Shown here: in pieces, positions 6,412 through 15,887 of the stretch | How the letters are laid out: every line of letters starts with the position of its first letter | How positions within the stretch are numbered: position 1 is the first letter of the stretch | Origin: Oscillospiraceae bacterium | GTDB taxonomy: Bacteria > Bacillota > Clostridia > Oscillospirales > Ruminococcaceae | Direction: 5' to 3' | Assembly (NCBI GenBank): GCA_009783695.1 | Contig: WRCY01000003.1 | Coordinates: 1-64,000 of the forward strand | Length of the DNA: 64,000 nt | The notes under the pieces: generated by a model | Database searches by the model: none | Told to the model about the DNA's origin: nothing | The model's input: only the letters and a program-made list of their open reading frames with translations | Made by a program: the position numbers and the translations under genes

Positions 6412-8181
6412 TCACTCTATATCAAGGAAATGCCGCGGGTTCAGAATTCTGCTGTCGCCGTCGCGCACCTCAAAGTGCAGATGGTTGCCGTCGGCTCGTC
6501 CTGTTGCGCCGACCCAGGCAATCGTTTCGCCTTGGGAAACCTCCTGCCCCTCAGTAACATTCAGCGCGCTGGCATGAGCATACCATGTACGCAGTCCGCT
6601 GTTCGGGTGCTCGATGATTACCGTGTTGCCATAGCCGCTGTTCCAGCCGGCGAAAACTACCGTTCCGCTGTCGCCCGCATAGATTGGCGTGCCGTAAGGT
6701 GCGCCTATATCAACTCCGGAGTGCCCCCAGTAACCGCCGTCGCTCCAGTGATACTCGGAAATCTTGTGGTCTCTCGGAACAGGCCAGATAAATATCCCGC
6801 TTGTCGGGCTTTCGTTTGAAAAAGTACCTTGCGGAAGCGCACGTGTGCCCCGCGAAATAACCTGGGTTACGGGTGTGGAGATAACCTCCCTGTTTATTAC
6901 GCGCCGCCCCTGCTCAATGCCGTTGACAAGCGTGACCTGCGCGGTCAGTCTGTCGATGCCGTTCTGCCCGCGTACAGACGTATTCTGCGTGTTTATAAAA
7001 TATGACGCGTCGTCCCTGTATTCGGTAGCGAACGGTATCTCCTGGTCATAAATCTCCGTTCTTGTCACGGCGACATCCAAATACGGAACCTCGGGGCTGA
7101 ACATGATTCTGTCGCCCGGCATCAGCGTCTGCCCGGCGAATCCGGGATTGAGCCGTTCGAGCAAATCCATAGGTATGTCAAGCTTTTCCGCGATTAATAA
7201 CTGGCTGTCGCCCTCCGCAACTGTGTAATACTGCGCCTCTTCATTTATTCTTGTTATGCTTCTTATTATAGCCTGCGGCTCAACTATACTTTCGACGGGG
7301 TACAGGTCGCCCTGCTCTGCCTCAAAAGAGCCGGAAAAGTCAACCTCCTCGTCAATCGCGCCCGTTTTATGAACGTTAAGCAGCGCGTCGCGGGTCATGA
7401 GTATTGTCTCGTTATCCTTGACTGCGCCGATGAAGTTGCCGTTAATAATCACACCGTACGCGTATTCGACGACAATCCCCGACTGTTCAAGCAGAATGTT
7501 CGTGACCTGCGACGCGGACAGGATACCCGAATACCCCAGCTTTTCAATAGTAAAGCGAGGGATAAAATCCACCATCACCGTGCTTCCGAGGAAGTTTACG
7601 CGCTGCTCGAAAATCTTCTCCGCTTCGGTATAAACACGCTCGTTTTCAATATATCCCACAAATGTACCGTTTACTTCCAGACGAACTGCATATTTTATAT
7701 CAGAGGCGTATGAAATTATATTTACAAGGAAGATGACGCTTAAAATCGGAATCGCATAATTAAAAACCGTCGTCACCGCGCCGCCGCTTCGCTTGCCGAA
7801 TATAAACGCGGCAAGGTGGCTGAAGAAAACCGGAACCGCGCCTTTCATGCCGTGCTCGCGGTTGGCGGCTTTTGTTTCTTTGCGCATGGTGGTGTAGGCG
7901 ATGCCGAGCTTTAAAAATGGCGAGAAAACATAAATTCCGAAGTATTTGAGCTTGCCCCAGACGAAACCGCGGAACTTCTCGGTTTTAACCCAGATAAAAC
8001 CAATTGCCTTTCCGACAAAAACCAGAACTGCGTTTGTTAAATCGCCGAGTATTTCGCAGACGCTCTTGCCGAGGTCATGGAAAAAGGCCGCTGTGACTGT
8101 CAGTATAAATATATGAAAGGGCAGTCTTGCGGGTTTCACCGCGATGCCCGATAAAATGTCGGTTTTCTTTGAATCTTCCAT
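6412..8181 (-). CDS. Membrane-anchored LysM/G5/M23 peptidoglycan endopeptidase
   Basis: This 589-residue protein has a long cytoplasmic N-terminal part. A membrane segment lies near residues 136-157 (AIPILSVIFLVNII). An extracellular region follows with a LysM-like module (YYTVAEGDSQLL to PGDRIMFS, about 313-357), a G5 domain (about 375-450) and a C-terminal M23 domain. The zinc ligands are visible as HSGVDIG and HLHFEV. Such enzymes cut peptidoglycan cross-bridges during growth, separation or sporulation. The gene is monocistronic behind its own SigA promoter. The roughly 135-residue N-terminal part is unusually long and contains amphipathic aromatic helices. Confidence 0.85.
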   Translation of the reverse strand: MEDSKKTDILSGIAVKPARLPFHIFILTVTAAFFHDLGKSVCEILGDLTNAVLVFVGKAIGFIWVKTEKFRGFVWGKLKYFGIYVFSPFLKLGIAYTTMRKETKAANREHGMKGAVPVFFSHLAAFIFGKRSGGAVTTVFNYAIPILSVIFLVNIISYASDIKYAVRLEVNGTFVGYIENERVYTEAEKIFEQRVNFLGSTVMVDFIPRFTIEKLGYSGILSASQVTNILLEQSGIVVEYAYGVIINGNFIGAVKDNETILMTRDALLNVHKTGAIDEEVDFSGSFEAEQGDLYPVESIVEPQAIIRSITRINEEAQYYTVAEGDSQLLIAEKLDIPMDLLERLNPGFAGQTLMPGDRIMFSPEVPYLDVAVTRTEIYDQEIPFATEYRDDASYFINTQNTSVRGQNGIDRLTAQVTLVNGIEQGRRVINREVISTPVTQVISRGTRALPQGTFSNESPTSGIFIWPVPRDHKISEYHWSDGGYWGHSGVDIGAPYGTPIYAGDSGTVVFAGWNSGYGNTVIIEHPNSGLRTWYAHASALNVTEGQEVSQGETIAWVGATGRADGNHLHFEVRDGDSRILNPRHFLDIE

Positions 8182-8228
8182 GCTTTATAAAATATCTCCC
8201 GAATTATTACAAATTGGTTACAAAGCAC

Positions 8229-8257
8229 AGTATAGCACATAACTATTGATTTGTCAA
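8229..8257 (-). promoter_or_regulatory. SigA promoter for the M23 peptidase
   Basis: On the minus strand, TTGACA (8257-8252), 17 bases, TATACT (8234-8229), about 48 bases before the start codon. Confidence 0.8.
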
Positions 8258-8329
8258 GAAATTCGTGATATACTTGTTTTTAACGACACAAAACGACAAA
8301 GGAATAATTAAGCTTGAGATAAATAACAT

Positions 8330-8387
8330 TAAATCGGAAAAACGAAACAGTTTATTCTTTTCCCGTACAGAAAGGACATAATAAAAT
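8330..8387 (+). repeat. Degenerate RBS-carrying repeat upstream of the CofE-like gene
   Basis: TCGGAAAAACGAAAC, TTATTCTTTTCCCG and CAGAAAGGACATAAT correspond to the conserved blocks of the family. The last block supplies the ribosome binding site. Confidence 0.5.
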
Positions 8388-9080
8388 ATGCAGTTTCAGC
8401 CCAATGAAGGCAAAAGCCTTACAATAACCACCGGCTTTGGCGAATTTGCCCGCTGCCCGATTAAAACCCACGTCATAATGCGCGGGGACGTGCTCGAAGA
8501 CGTGCTCGACAATTATGTCCGCGAACATATGCAGGACGGCGATACACTTTTCATCGCGGAAAAAATAGTCGCTATTACGCAGGGGCGGGCTTTTCCGCTT
8601 GATGAAATAAAGGTTTCGCGGCTTGCACGGTTTTTGTGTAAATTCGTGTACAAGCCCGACTACGGTATAGGGCTCGGCAGGCCCGAAACGATGGAGCTCT
8701 GCATACGCGAGGTCGGACGGGTGAAAGTCCTGTTCGCGGCGTTCTGCTCCGCAATAGGCAAGCTGTTGGGGAAGCGCGGGGTTTTCTATAAAATCTGCGG
8801 CATGAAAGCAAGAGCCATCGACGGGCCCTGTGATTATACAATTCCGCCGTATAACAATTACGCCAAGATGGCGCCGCACAAGCCGCATGAAGTTGCGGCG
8901 CGGCTTTCCGCTCATATCGGACACGACGTTTACATTGTCGATGCCAACGACATCGCCTGCACAGTCCTCGGGAAAAGCAAAAAAGAACTGCCGGACGTAT
9001 TCGCCGAGCAGGTTTTTGGCGATAACCCGCTCGACCAGAGCGACCAGCAGACGCCGCTGTGCATTGTGCGTAAGGCATAA
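8388..9080 (+). CDS. CofE-like (coenzyme F420-0:L-glutamate ligase family) protein
   Basis: The 230-residue protein resembles the F420-0:gamma-glutamyl ligase domain: an N-terminal TKTHVI-like segment (KTHVIMRGD), GDTLFIAEKIVAITQGRAF, and later AIDGPCDYTIPPYNNYAKMAP and VYIVDANDIACTVLG. True CofE adds glutamate to F420-0 using GTP. Clostridia that make no F420 carry many such homologues of unknown role, and no other F420 genes are in this window, so I infer the fold and not the reaction. The start is set by the repeat-borne ribosome binding site. Confidence 0.7.
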   Translation: MQFQPNEGKSLTITTGFGEFARCPIKTHVIMRGDVLEDVLDNYVREHMQDGDTLFIAEKIVAITQGRAFPLDEIKVSRLARFLCKFVYKPDYGIGLGRPETMELCIREVGRVKVLFAAFCSAIGKLLGKRGVFYKICGMKARAIDGPCDYTIPPYNNYAKMAPHKPHEVAARLSAHIGHDVYIVDANDIACTVLGKSKKELPDVFAEQVFGDNPLDQSDQQTPLCIVRKA

Positions 9081-9081
9081 G

Positions 9082-9215
9082 GTTGAAAATAAATGATACC
9101 GAGCCGGGGAAAACGAAACTTTTTTATTATTCGTTGGTGCAGAAAGGACATGGTGAAAAGTTTTGAATAAAATCCCATGAACCGGGAAAACGTTGTTTTC
9201 AAATTCGTTTAATAA
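9082..9215 (+). repeat. One full and one partial orphan copy of the RBS repeat
   Basis: GGTTGAAAATAAAT, GAGCCGGGGAAAACG and GGTGCAGAAAGGACATGG form the first copy. A second follows directly (TGAACCGGGAAAACG, TTGTTTTCA) but lacks its 3' half. No gene starts after either copy, and a SigA promoter begins beyond them. Confidence 0.7.
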
Positions 9216-9269
9216 AAAGACGGACATTATAAAATATATTACAAATTGATTACGGTTTCCGATAAAGTA

Positions 9270-9298
9270 TTGACATTCAATCCGCAATGAGTTATTAT
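9270..9298 (+). promoter_or_regulatory. SigA promoter upstream of the pseudokinase gene
   Basis: TTGACA (9270-9275), 17 bases, TATTAT (9293-9298). It would give a leader of about 290 bases before the start at 9592, containing one repeat copy and a 147-base inverted-repeat segment. Confidence 0.7.
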
Positions 9299-9345
9299 GT
9301 TACCATAGATATCGCTCTATACTATATACTGTGGAGGAAGTCGGT

Positions 9346-9423
9346 TAAGTTTGAAACAGAATCCTCACGAATAGGGGAAGATGAAACTTTTCATTTCCCG
9401 CCTGTGAAGAAAGGACTTAGAAC
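9346..9423 (+). repeat. Copy of the RBS repeat in a long leader
   Basis: AAGTTTGAAACAGAATCC, ACGAATAGGGGAAGATG, ACTTTTCAT and TGTGAAGAAAGGACTTAG match the family. It is 170 bases from the next start codon, separated by the inverted-repeat segment at 9427-9573. Confidence 0.75.
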
Positions 9424-9426
9424 GTA

Positions 9427-9573
9427 TATTCAATAACACCGGGCACTAAAATTTTGACGCATTTTACGTCACTTTTAGTTAAATTTTCTTGAAATAAACA
9501 AATTATTTCTGCGAAAATTTGCCTCAATTGACATAAAATTCGCCTAAAATTTGAATATTTCGGTTATTGAATA
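9427..9573. repeat. 147-base AT-rich segment bounded by 11-base inverted repeats
   Basis: TATTCAATAAC at 9427-9437 is the exact reverse complement of GTTATTGAATA at 9563-9573. Inside, ACTAAAA and TTTTAGT (9445-9479) enclose TGACG/CGTCA. It has no coding frame and ends 19 bases before the pseudokinase gene. It could be a small non-autonomous insertion or a structured leader. Confidence 0.5.
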
Positions 9574-9591
9574 CAAGTTCTTAATGAAAAC

Positions 9592-11433
9592 ATGAAGAAA
9601 GAAACCTCCCTGTGCATGGGCTGCATGGCGGACATGAAGAACGGCGTAAATACAGAAAGCACAAAAATATGCGCGGTTTGCGGTTATACCGAGAACGGCG
9701 TGTTTCTGTCGTCCTATCTTGCGCCGCGCACGTTCTTGGCGGAGCGGTATATCGTGGGGAAGTTAATCTCGTACAACGGCGAGGGCGCATACTACATAGC
9801 GTTTGACACCGTGAGCAGCACGAAAGTGACTGTGCGCGAGTATATGCCGGATACGCTTTGCGGGAGGAAAAAGGAAGAGGAAGCTATTGAGGTAAACCCG
9901 CAGTACGTCGCGCTTTACAAGACCTACTTATCGGAGTTCATCGAGCTCAACCGCTCGCTCATGAACATAGGGCAGTCGCTGCAAATCCAGCGGGTGCAGA
10001 GCGTTTTCACCGAGAACAACACCGCCTACGCGGTTTACGAATATATCACGGGTATAAGCTTGAAGTCATATCTGTCAAACTTAGGCGGCGTTCTGCCGTG
10101 GGAGCAGGTGAAGGAGCTGTTCACGCCGCTCTTTACCACGCTTGGCATCGTTCACGGCGCGGGAATCGTTCACAGGGGTATAAGCCCGTCAACGATTTTG
10201 TTTAATGATAAAAATGAGCTCGTGCTGATTAATTTCGGTATTACAGCCGCCCGAACCTACGGCTCGGAGATAAACCATGAGGTTTTCGCGGGATACACCG
10301 CGCCCGAGCAGTACAACAATGTCGAGCGTCATGGCAGCTGGACGGATGTTTACGGAATAGCGGCTGTGCTTCATAAGGTTTTGACGGGGCAGATGCCGCC
10401 GAATTCGGTTTCACGCAGGGAAGACGACCATTTAACGGAGCCTGCGCTCATCAACCGCAATGTCCCACAGTCTGTTTCGGCGGCGATTATGAAGGGGCTT
10501 GCGCTTGACACTGACGTGAGAACGCAGACGGTGGACGGTTTTATCCGCGGCTTATTTGAAGCCGCTCCGGTAAAAGTCCCGGACACCACCCATGAAATCC
10601 TTATAAAAAAGCCGATTCGCAGGATTGAGGACGACGAAAACGGTCACAACGGACGGGCTTCCGGCCCGCAGGGGCGGAGCTCTGCCCGTTCGGCCGGGCG
10701 CGGCTCGTATGCGCTTGTGGTTTCGGGGCTTGTCGTGCTTGTGCTTGTGGTGTTCGGCATTATGTTTGTTATGTTTAATCCCGGCATGATTAACGTCGGG
10801 GACGGTGATGATACGAACTTAAACAACGGCACTGACCCCGCGCCGATTGGTCCGCCGCCGGACGAAATTCCCATTCGTACACAGCCGCCGGTATCAGAGG
10901 AGCCGACGCAGCCCCCCGAGCCGAACGACCCGCTCTACAGAATTCCGGACCTTACGGAGCGCAGGTTTGAGCTCATTCAAACAAATGTTTCGTTTGAGTT
11001 TTTGGTGTTTAATCCGATTTATGAATTCAGCTACGAACATGACGAGGGCGTTATATTCGAGCAGGATATAGAAGCGCACAGCGACGTCACTTTCGGCACT
11101 GAAATCACGCTGAGAGTAAGCATGGGCCCCGCAAGGGTTGAGCTGCCTGTTTATGCGGGGATTAAACTCTCGGATTATGAGCGGATTTTAAACGATGCAA
11201 AAATTAAATACGGAAACAATATAGGCGAGTTCAGCGACGAAGTTGCGGATGGTCTTGTGATTCGCTGCCGCGTTAACGGCGACGAGGTTCACGCGGGAAG
11301 CATAATTGATATTGAAAAAGGGCAAATCGTTACAGTTTATTACTCGCTCGGTGCCGACCCCGACGCGGTTGTGGCTGAAATACCCGACGACAGCCCGAAC
11401 CCCGGCTCCGATGAAGACGGGCATGACGAATAA
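9592..11433 (+). CDS. PASTA-domain Ser/Thr pseudokinase with N-terminal zinc ribbon
   Basis: This 613-residue protein has an N-terminal zinc ribbon (C8, C11, C27, C30) and a kinase-like domain (about 47-320). A membrane segment follows near 376-398 and then an extracellular part with two PASTA-like repeats. The kinase landmarks are recognisable but broken: the VAIK lysine is Arg (VTVREYM, R82), HRD is HRG (G196) and DFG is NFG (N214). The APEQY segment is intact. Active relatives (PrkC/StkP type) sense muropeptides and phosphorylate division proteins; this one should be catalytically dead and may act as a scaffold or sensor. It overlaps ispDF by 11 bases. Confidence 0.85.
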   Translation: MKKETSLCMGCMADMKNGVNTESTKICAVCGYTENGVFLSSYLAPRTFLAERYIVGKLISYNGEGAYYIAFDTVSSTKVTVREYMPDTLCGRKKEEEAIEVNPQYVALYKTYLSEFIELNRSLMNIGQSLQIQRVQSVFTENNTAYAVYEYITGISLKSYLSNLGGVLPWEQVKELFTPLFTTLGIVHGAGIVHRGISPSTILFNDKNELVLINFGITAARTYGSEINHEVFAGYTAPEQYNNVERHGSWTDVYGIAAVLHKVLTGQMPPNSVSRREDDHLTEPALINRNVPQSVSAAIMKGLALDTDVRTQTVDGFIRGLFEAAPVKVPDTTHEILIKKPIRRIEDDENGHNGRASGPQGRSSARSAGRGSYALVVSGLVVLVLVVFGIMFVMFNPGMINVGDGDDTNLNNGTDPAPIGPPPDEIPIRTQPPVSEEPTQPPEPNDPLYRIPDLTERRFELIQTNVSFEFLVFNPIYEFSYEHDEGVIFEQDIEAHSDVTFGTEITLRVSMGPARVELPVYAGIKLSDYERILNDAKIKYGNNIGEFSDEVADGLVIRCRVNGDEVHAGSIIDIEKGQIVTVYYSLGADPDAVVAEIPDDSPNPGSDEDGHDE

Positions 11434-12583
11434 GGCGCGGGCTGCCGCGATAATCGCTGCGGCTGGTTCAAGCTCACGCATGGGCGGCAGGGATAAGCTT
11501 TTTGCAGACTTGGACGGCGCACCCGTAATAATGCACAGCGTGCTTGCCTTTGAGAAAGCGGAGAGCATTGATGAAATTATAATCGCAGCCCGTTTTGACA
11601 GCATTGTAAAAATCCGGCAGCTGTGTAAGGAATACGGTATTACTAAACCTTTAATTGTAACCGAGGGTGCGGAAACCCGCCAAGAAACGGTCGCCTGTGC
11701 GCTGAGAGCGAATTCAAGCGGGATAATCGCCGTTCATGACGGTGCAAGACCGTTCATAACGCCCGAATTCATCGACAGAATCATCGGGCTCGCACCGGAA
11801 AAAGGCGCGGTAATCCCGGCTGTGAAAGTTAAGGAAACTGTTAAAGTTGTGCGGGGTGGCAGGGTTATTTCCACCCCCGACCGCGATGAGCTGTACTTGG
11901 TGCAAACGCCGCAGGTGTTCCTGTTTGAAAAGTATCAGGAAGCTGTGGAGAAAGCGCGGGAGGCAGACAGAAACGCTCCGCCGGTCACTGACGACGCGCA
12001 GCTTTTTGAACGGGCGGGCATGGAGGTTTTTGTGACCGAGGGAGATTACGGCAACATAAAAATTACAACAAAGGACGACCTGCCGTGCTCGGAGCTCCGT
12101 ATCGGCTCCGGCTACGATGTGCACAGATTCGCCCGGGACCGCAAATTAATCCTCTGCGGGGCAGAAATACCGCATGAAGAAGGGCTGTTTGGTCACTCGG
12201 ACGCAGACGTTGCGGTTCACGCGCTGATGGACGCGCTGCTCGGCGCGCTCGCTCTCGGCGACATCGGCAGGCATTTCCCCAATACCGGACCGCAGTATAA
12301 AGGCATTTCAAGTATGGAGCTGCTCCGGCGGGTTATGGTGCTGATAAATGAAAAAGGCTACTCTCCGTCCAACATCGACATCACTATAATCGCCGACCGC
12401 CCGAAGCTCGCGGATTACATACTCCAAATGCGGGAAAACATTGCAGAAGCGTGCAGGATTCCACTTAACAGAATCAGCGTCAAAGCCACTACAGAAGAGG
12501 GCTTGGGACTTGCAGGCAAGGGAATCGGCGCGAACGCGATTTGCCTGCTTAAAGAAGTTCATGCAATGCGCCAATTCACATAA
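11423..12583 (+). CDS. ispDF: Bifunctional IspD/IspF isoprenoid enzyme
   Basis: This 386-residue fusion covers two MEP-pathway steps. IspD makes CDP-methylerythritol from CTP and MEP ([15 protein letters not shown] nucleotide loop near the N-terminus, then VHDGARPF). IspF makes the 2,4-cyclodiphosphate (GSGYDVHRF, then [20 protein letters not shown] with metal ligands, and [17 protein letters not shown]). IspE acts between them and is not in this window. The start is uncertain: ATG at 11411 or 11423, both inside the pseudokinase gene, which implies translational coupling. Longer in-frame extensions upstream are overlap with that gene and were left out. Confidence 0.93.
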   Translation: MTNKARAAAIIAAAGSSSRMGGRDKLFADLDGAPVIMHSVLAFEKAESIDEIIIAARFDSIVKIRQLCKEYGITKPLIVTEGAETRQETVACALRANSSGIIAVHDGARPFITPEFIDRIIGLAPEKGAVIPAVKVKETVKVVRGGRVISTPDRDELYLVQTPQVFLFEKYQEAVEKAREADRNAPPVTDDAQLFERAGMEVFVTEGDYGNIKITTKDDLPCSELRIGSGYDVHRFARDRKLILCGAEIPHEEGLFGHSDADVAVHALMDALLGALALGDIGRHFPNTGPQYKGISSMELLRRVMVLINEKGYSPSNIDITIIADRPKLADYILQMRENIAEACRIPLNRISVKATTEEGLGLAGKGIGANAICLLKEVHAMRQFT

Positions 12584-12620
12584 ACAACACACAAATTTCA
12601 TAAAAACATCATATTCGAGC

Positions 12621-12647
12621 TAAAGTTTTTGCCGACTACGTCGATAT
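12621..12647 (+). promoter_or_regulatory. SigD (sigma-28) promoter for flgM
   Basis: TAAA (12621-12624), 15 bases, GTCGATAT (12640-12647), close to the TAAA / GCCGATAA consensus. It would head the flgM-flgN-flgK-flgL block. Confidence 0.75.
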
Positions 12648-12785
12648 TATATACAGAGCAAAAACAAAGCCCGAATTTTGTTTATACAGCATGCATATAA
12701 AGGGCGTTAAACTTAATAATTTGCTCTCGCGTAAACAGCAGACGATTCTTTATGGTTTGCTATGCCGGAAAGGAATGGGGCGAAA

Positions 12786-13076
12786 ATGGAAATTAAGAAT
12801 TTAAACAACAGAATAATCAGCGCTTATAAAGGTGTAAACGGTGCGCAGGCTAAGGGCAGGGATAAGCCTGCCGAAGCGCCGGGAAAAACCGCAGGCGATA
12901 ACTTCGATAAAATCGAGTTCAATTTCGGTCGGGCGACAGAGGCCGCAAGAAACGACATAACCGCTGCAGTGGCGGCGGATACCGGAGCCGCGCGCATTGA
13001 ACAGCTTCAGACGGCTTACGAGGGTGAAAATCTGCCCGTAACACCGCAGCAGCTCGCCGAATCTATTTTAGGATAA
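12786..13076 (+). CDS. flgM: Anti-sigma-28 factor FlgM
   Basis: The 96-residue protein has the FlgM layout: MEIKNLNNRIISAYKG at the N-terminus, a disordered Ala/Lys/Gly linker, and a C-terminal SigD-binding part (RIEQLQTAYEGENLPVTPQQLAESIL). FlgM holds SigD inactive until the hook is finished. It is the first gene of the late flagellar block and its own promoter is of the SigD type, which gives the usual feedback loop. The ATG at 12786 follows GGAAAGGAATGGGG; the upstream ATG at 12762 lies in that leader and was rejected. Confidence 0.85.
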   Translation: MEIKNLNNRIISAYKGVNGAQAKGRDKPAEAPGKTAGDNFDKIEFNFGRATEAARNDITAAVAADTGAARIEQLQTAYEGENLPVTPQQLAESILG

Positions 13077-13135
13077 CCGACAGGCACGCTGCGCATCCGC
13101 GCCGCGCGCTTCTGTTTTTAAGAGGAAATAGGTGT

Positions 13136-13361
13136 AATAAATAAGATTAAATCGGGGAAAATGATGCTTTCATATCTCTTTTAGTTAAGAAAGGACTTAT
13201 TCAAAATTATAGAATTAATACTGTTGAATCGGGGAAAACGACGCTTTCATATCTCTTTTAGTTAAGAGAAGGACTTAATAAAAATTTAGAATTAATACTG
13301 TTGAATCGGGGAAAACGATGCTTTCACATCTCTTTTAGTTAAGAAAGGACTTATTGAAAAT
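13136..13361 (+). repeat. Three tandem copies of the RBS repeat before flgN
   Basis: Three head-to-tail copies of about 77 bases are seen (TTGAATCGGGGAAAACG, GCTTTCATATCTCTTTTAG, TTAAGAAAGGACTTA). They are more alike to each other than to other copies, so the array expanded locally. The last copy provides the flgN ribosome binding site, 12 bases from the ATG. Bases 13077-13135 hold nothing else recognisable. Confidence 0.85.
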
Positions 13362-13844
13362 ATGGAATACAACGCGGCGATGGAAATACTTGAATTTATG
13401 GACAAATACAGCGAGCATTTTAAGGAACTGCGCGCTTTTATAAGCGAAAAACAGGAAAAGGCAGCGGGGGACGACGTAGTTTGGCTGCTCGACTCGCTCA
13501 CAAAGGAGCAGACGTTCGTAATGCGCGGGAACTCGCTCGAAGCTAAAAGGAAACTGATTTTCGAGGAGCATGGGGTAGAGGGATACAACGCAAAGCGTCT
13601 CATCGAAGCCTGCCCGGAGGAAATCAAAGGCAGAATGAAAATCGCCACGGATTCAATTGATGAAGCGGTTAACTTCATAAAAGAAACAAACGGCGAAGTG
13701 CTGGAGCTGGCAAGACGGAAGCTTGAAGCACAGGCGGAGATACTAAAAGACAGCCTGATTGCAGGCAGCGACACCTACAACAACTCCGGCTCAAAAATAA
13801 AGAAAATGAGCGCGGACGACGGAAATATATTAGGCTCGGTGTAG
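13362..13844 (+). CDS. flgN: FlgN-like flagellar export chaperone
   Basis: This 160-residue helical protein lies between flgM and flgK, the standard place of flgN. FlgN binds the C-termini of FlgK and FlgL and delivers them to the flagellar export gate. The sequence is dominated by long helices rich in Glu, Lys and Leu (from EYNAAMEILEFMDKY through EVLELARRKLEAQAEIL) with no membrane segment. Sequence motifs in this family are weak, so the call rests largely on order and length. The short AC-rich repeat after its stop is intergenic. Confidence 0.7.
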   Translation: MEYNAAMEILEFMDKYSEHFKELRAFISEKQEKAAGDDVVWLLDSLTKEQTFVMRGNSLEAKRKLIFEEHGVEGYNAKRLIEACPEEIKGRMKIATDSIDEAVNFIKETNGEVLELARRKLEAQAEILKDSLIAGSDTYNNSGSKIKKMSADDGNILGSV

Positions 13845-13847
13845 ACA

Positions 13848-13906
13848 ATGTACAATTAACAATGCACAATGCACAATACACAATGCACAATACACAATGC
13901 ACAATT
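13848..13906 (+). repeat. Short CAATGCACAAT tandem repeat
   Basis: Near-tandem units of CAATGCACAA, CAATACACAA and CAATTAACAA fill the flgN-flgK gap. Related CAATTGACAATT units occur at 15853, 25357, 35068 and 51102. Confidence 0.7.
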
Positions 13907-13998
13907 AGATGAAGCTTGAGTTAATGAACGGCTTAATCTGCAGAGCCGGTAAAATAAAACGAAGAAAAAGAATTACCTATGAAAGGACTTGGAGAAAT
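13907..13998 (+). repeat. Diverged RBS repeat before flgK
   Basis: AACGGCTTAATCTGCAGAGC, AAAGAATTACCTATGAAAGG and ACTTGGAGAAAT place it with the flgL-type subfamily at 15888-16129. It supplies the flgK ribosome binding site. Confidence 0.65.
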
Positions 13999-15852
13999 AT
14001 GAGGTCATCTTTTGCAGGACTTGAAATGTCCAAACGTACGATTCAGCTTTCGCAGAAAGCACTCGATATATCAACAAACAATATGGGAAACACGATGACG
14101 CCCGGCTTCTCGAGGCAGAGAGTGGATGTCAACGCGATGTTCATCAGCTCCTATAAAAGCTGGCAGACAAAGCAATCCCGCCTGTCGCTGGCAGGGCAGG
14201 GCGCGAGCGCATTCGGCGTTGCACAAATCAGAAACTTCTACCTTGACAAGCGCTTCCGCGAGATGAACAGCAGACTCGCCGAAAACGAGAGAAAAGCACC
14301 TATTCTTGAGGAAGTTCAAACCGCTTTGGATAACTTTGAAAACGTGGGTATGGAAGGGAAGCTGGCGCAATTTAAAGACGCTTTACTTAAATTCGCGACC
14401 AACTCCCCCGACAGTAAAGAGTTCGCGGGTCTCGTAAAGGAAAGCGCGCATCACATCGCAGAAATGCTCAACACATACTCGAAAGACTTAAACAAAATGC
14501 TCCAGGAAAACGTGTTCGAGCTGCGTGCGACGGTTGATTACGTCAATACGATTTTAGAAAAAATAGTTCATCTTAACAACGCTATTGTAAAAGAATATAA
14601 AGCTACAGAATTCGGCGCGATTGAAACAGGCAGAGGCGTTTCGCCCTACGGGCCGCTGGAGCTCATGGACGAGAGAAACCTGCTCCTTGACGAGCTTTCG
14701 ACCTACATAAACATTAAAGTTGATGAAAATGCAGACGGCAGCGTCAGCGTTACAATGGGCGACACGCTCATGATAGACGGCACCAGAAATTATGAAGTTC
14801 TGGTTATGCACGACTTCGACAAGTTCAACGCGGCGGTTATCTACGTGTCGAACGGTCAGGACATCAACATCAGAACAGGTGAGCTCAAGGCTTACATAGA
14901 CTTAGTCAACGGCAACGGCCCCTACGCCAACCATCATCAAAGCTCGTTCCACGGGATTCCTTATTATATTTCGGCTATAGACGCTTTTGCGGAATCCTTT
15001 GCCGAGCTTATGAACAGGACTAACGGCATGACAGAGCAGCTTGATTCGCAGCACAGGGCGATGTTCGGCTCCACTCTTGACGAATACGATGTTAATGGGA
15101 ACATAGTTTACCGCGGGCCGATAACCGCTTCGACCATAAAGATTTCCGAAGAATTTTGGAACGACCCAACGATGATAGGGCTCGTTTATAACGAGCTGCT
15201 CGGAAGCGTGATTACAAACTTCAGCTTTCCCTCAAGCAGCGGCGCTTTTGATATTGACATATCAGTAAACGGCACCACGGCTACAATCAACTTCGACCCC
15301 TCCACGCAGTCCGTGGCGCAGCTGCAGGACGAACTTGACCTTGCATTCCCGGGTCTTTTAATAGCCGGAACAGACGACGACGGCAACATAACAATAAGCA
15401 GGGTAAACGACACCGACTCATTTAATATTTCTACCACGAGCGCCACAGTGCAGATAACCGAGAACAGGGAAGATGTCTACAGCGGCGGCTGGGCTTTTTC
15501 CACCAACTTAGACGGTCACAACGCGCACAAGCTTATGCTCGCGCTTGACCAGGAGGAAGTGAGATTCGGGCGGGCGCTGGACTTCAGCGGAACGATGTTT
15601 GACTACATTTCGTTCCTCTCTAACAGACTGGGGCAGGGGCTGAACTTTATAGACGAGCAGATTGACACACTGTCGGTCACAACCAACAACCTGCTCGACA
15701 GCCGCGACGCAATAATGGGCGTGTCCACGGACGAAGAGGGCATTAACATGCTAATCTACCAAAAGTGGTACAATGCGGCGGCGAGAATGATGACCGCTAT
15801 GGACGATATGCTCGACAGGGTGATTAACGGAATGGGCAGGGTAGGACTATAG
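13999..15852 (+). CDS. flgK: Flagellar hook-associated protein 1 (FlgK)
   Basis: FlgK forms the first hook-filament junction ring. The 617-residue protein has the conserved N-terminal segment (FAGLEMSKRTIQLSQKALDI, then NNMGNTMTPGFSRQRV) and the C-terminal helix typical of rod-hook-filament proteins (GVSTDEEGINMLIYQKWYNA, then AARMMTAMDDMLD). The start at 13999 is fixed by the family N-terminus; an in-frame extension to 13909 is the translated repeat. It is secreted by the flagellar type III system, so it has no Sec signal. It is probably co-transcribed with flgM, flgN and flgL. Confidence 0.95.
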   Translation: MRSSFAGLEMSKRTIQLSQKALDISTNNMGNTMTPGFSRQRVDVNAMFISSYKSWQTKQSRLSLAGQGASAFGVAQIRNFYLDKRFREMNSRLAENERKAPILEEVQTALDNFENVGMEGKLAQFKDALLKFATNSPDSKEFAGLVKESAHHIAEMLNTYSKDLNKMLQENVFELRATVDYVNTILEKIVHLNNAIVKEYKATEFGAIETGRGVSPYGPLELMDERNLLLDELSTYINIKVDENADGSVSVTMGDTLMIDGTRNYEVLVMHDFDKFNAAVIYVSNGQDINIRTGELKAYIDLVNGNGPYANHHQSSFHGIPYYISAIDAFAESFAELMNRTNGMTEQLDSQHRAMFGSTLDEYDVNGNIVYRGPITASTIKISEEFWNDPTMIGLVYNELLGSVITNFSFPSSSGAFDIDISVNGTTATINFDPSTQSVAQLQDELDLAFPGLLIAGTDDDGNITISRVNDTDSFNISTTSATVQITENREDVYSGGWAFSTNLDGHNAHKLMLALDQEEVRFGRALDFSGTMFDYISFLSNRLGQGLNFIDEQIDTLSVTTNNLLDSRDAIMGVSTDEEGINMLIYQKWYNAAARMMTAMDDMLDRVINGMGRVGL

Positions 15853-15887
15853 ACAATTAACAATTGACAATTGACAATTAAAAAACT

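Noticed and set aside
8388..9080. Evidence that the organism makes coenzyme F420
   Set aside because: Only a CofE-like domain is present. Such homologues are widespread in Clostridia without the other cof genes.
9427..9573. T-box or other known riboswitch upstream of the pseudokinase
   Set aside because: No specifier loop, T-box sequence or terminator/antiterminator pair is visible, and the gene is not an amino-acid gene.
9592..11433. Active PrkC-type Ser/Thr kinase
   Set aside because: The order of domains fits, but the VAIK lysine, HRD aspartate and DFG aspartate are all replaced.
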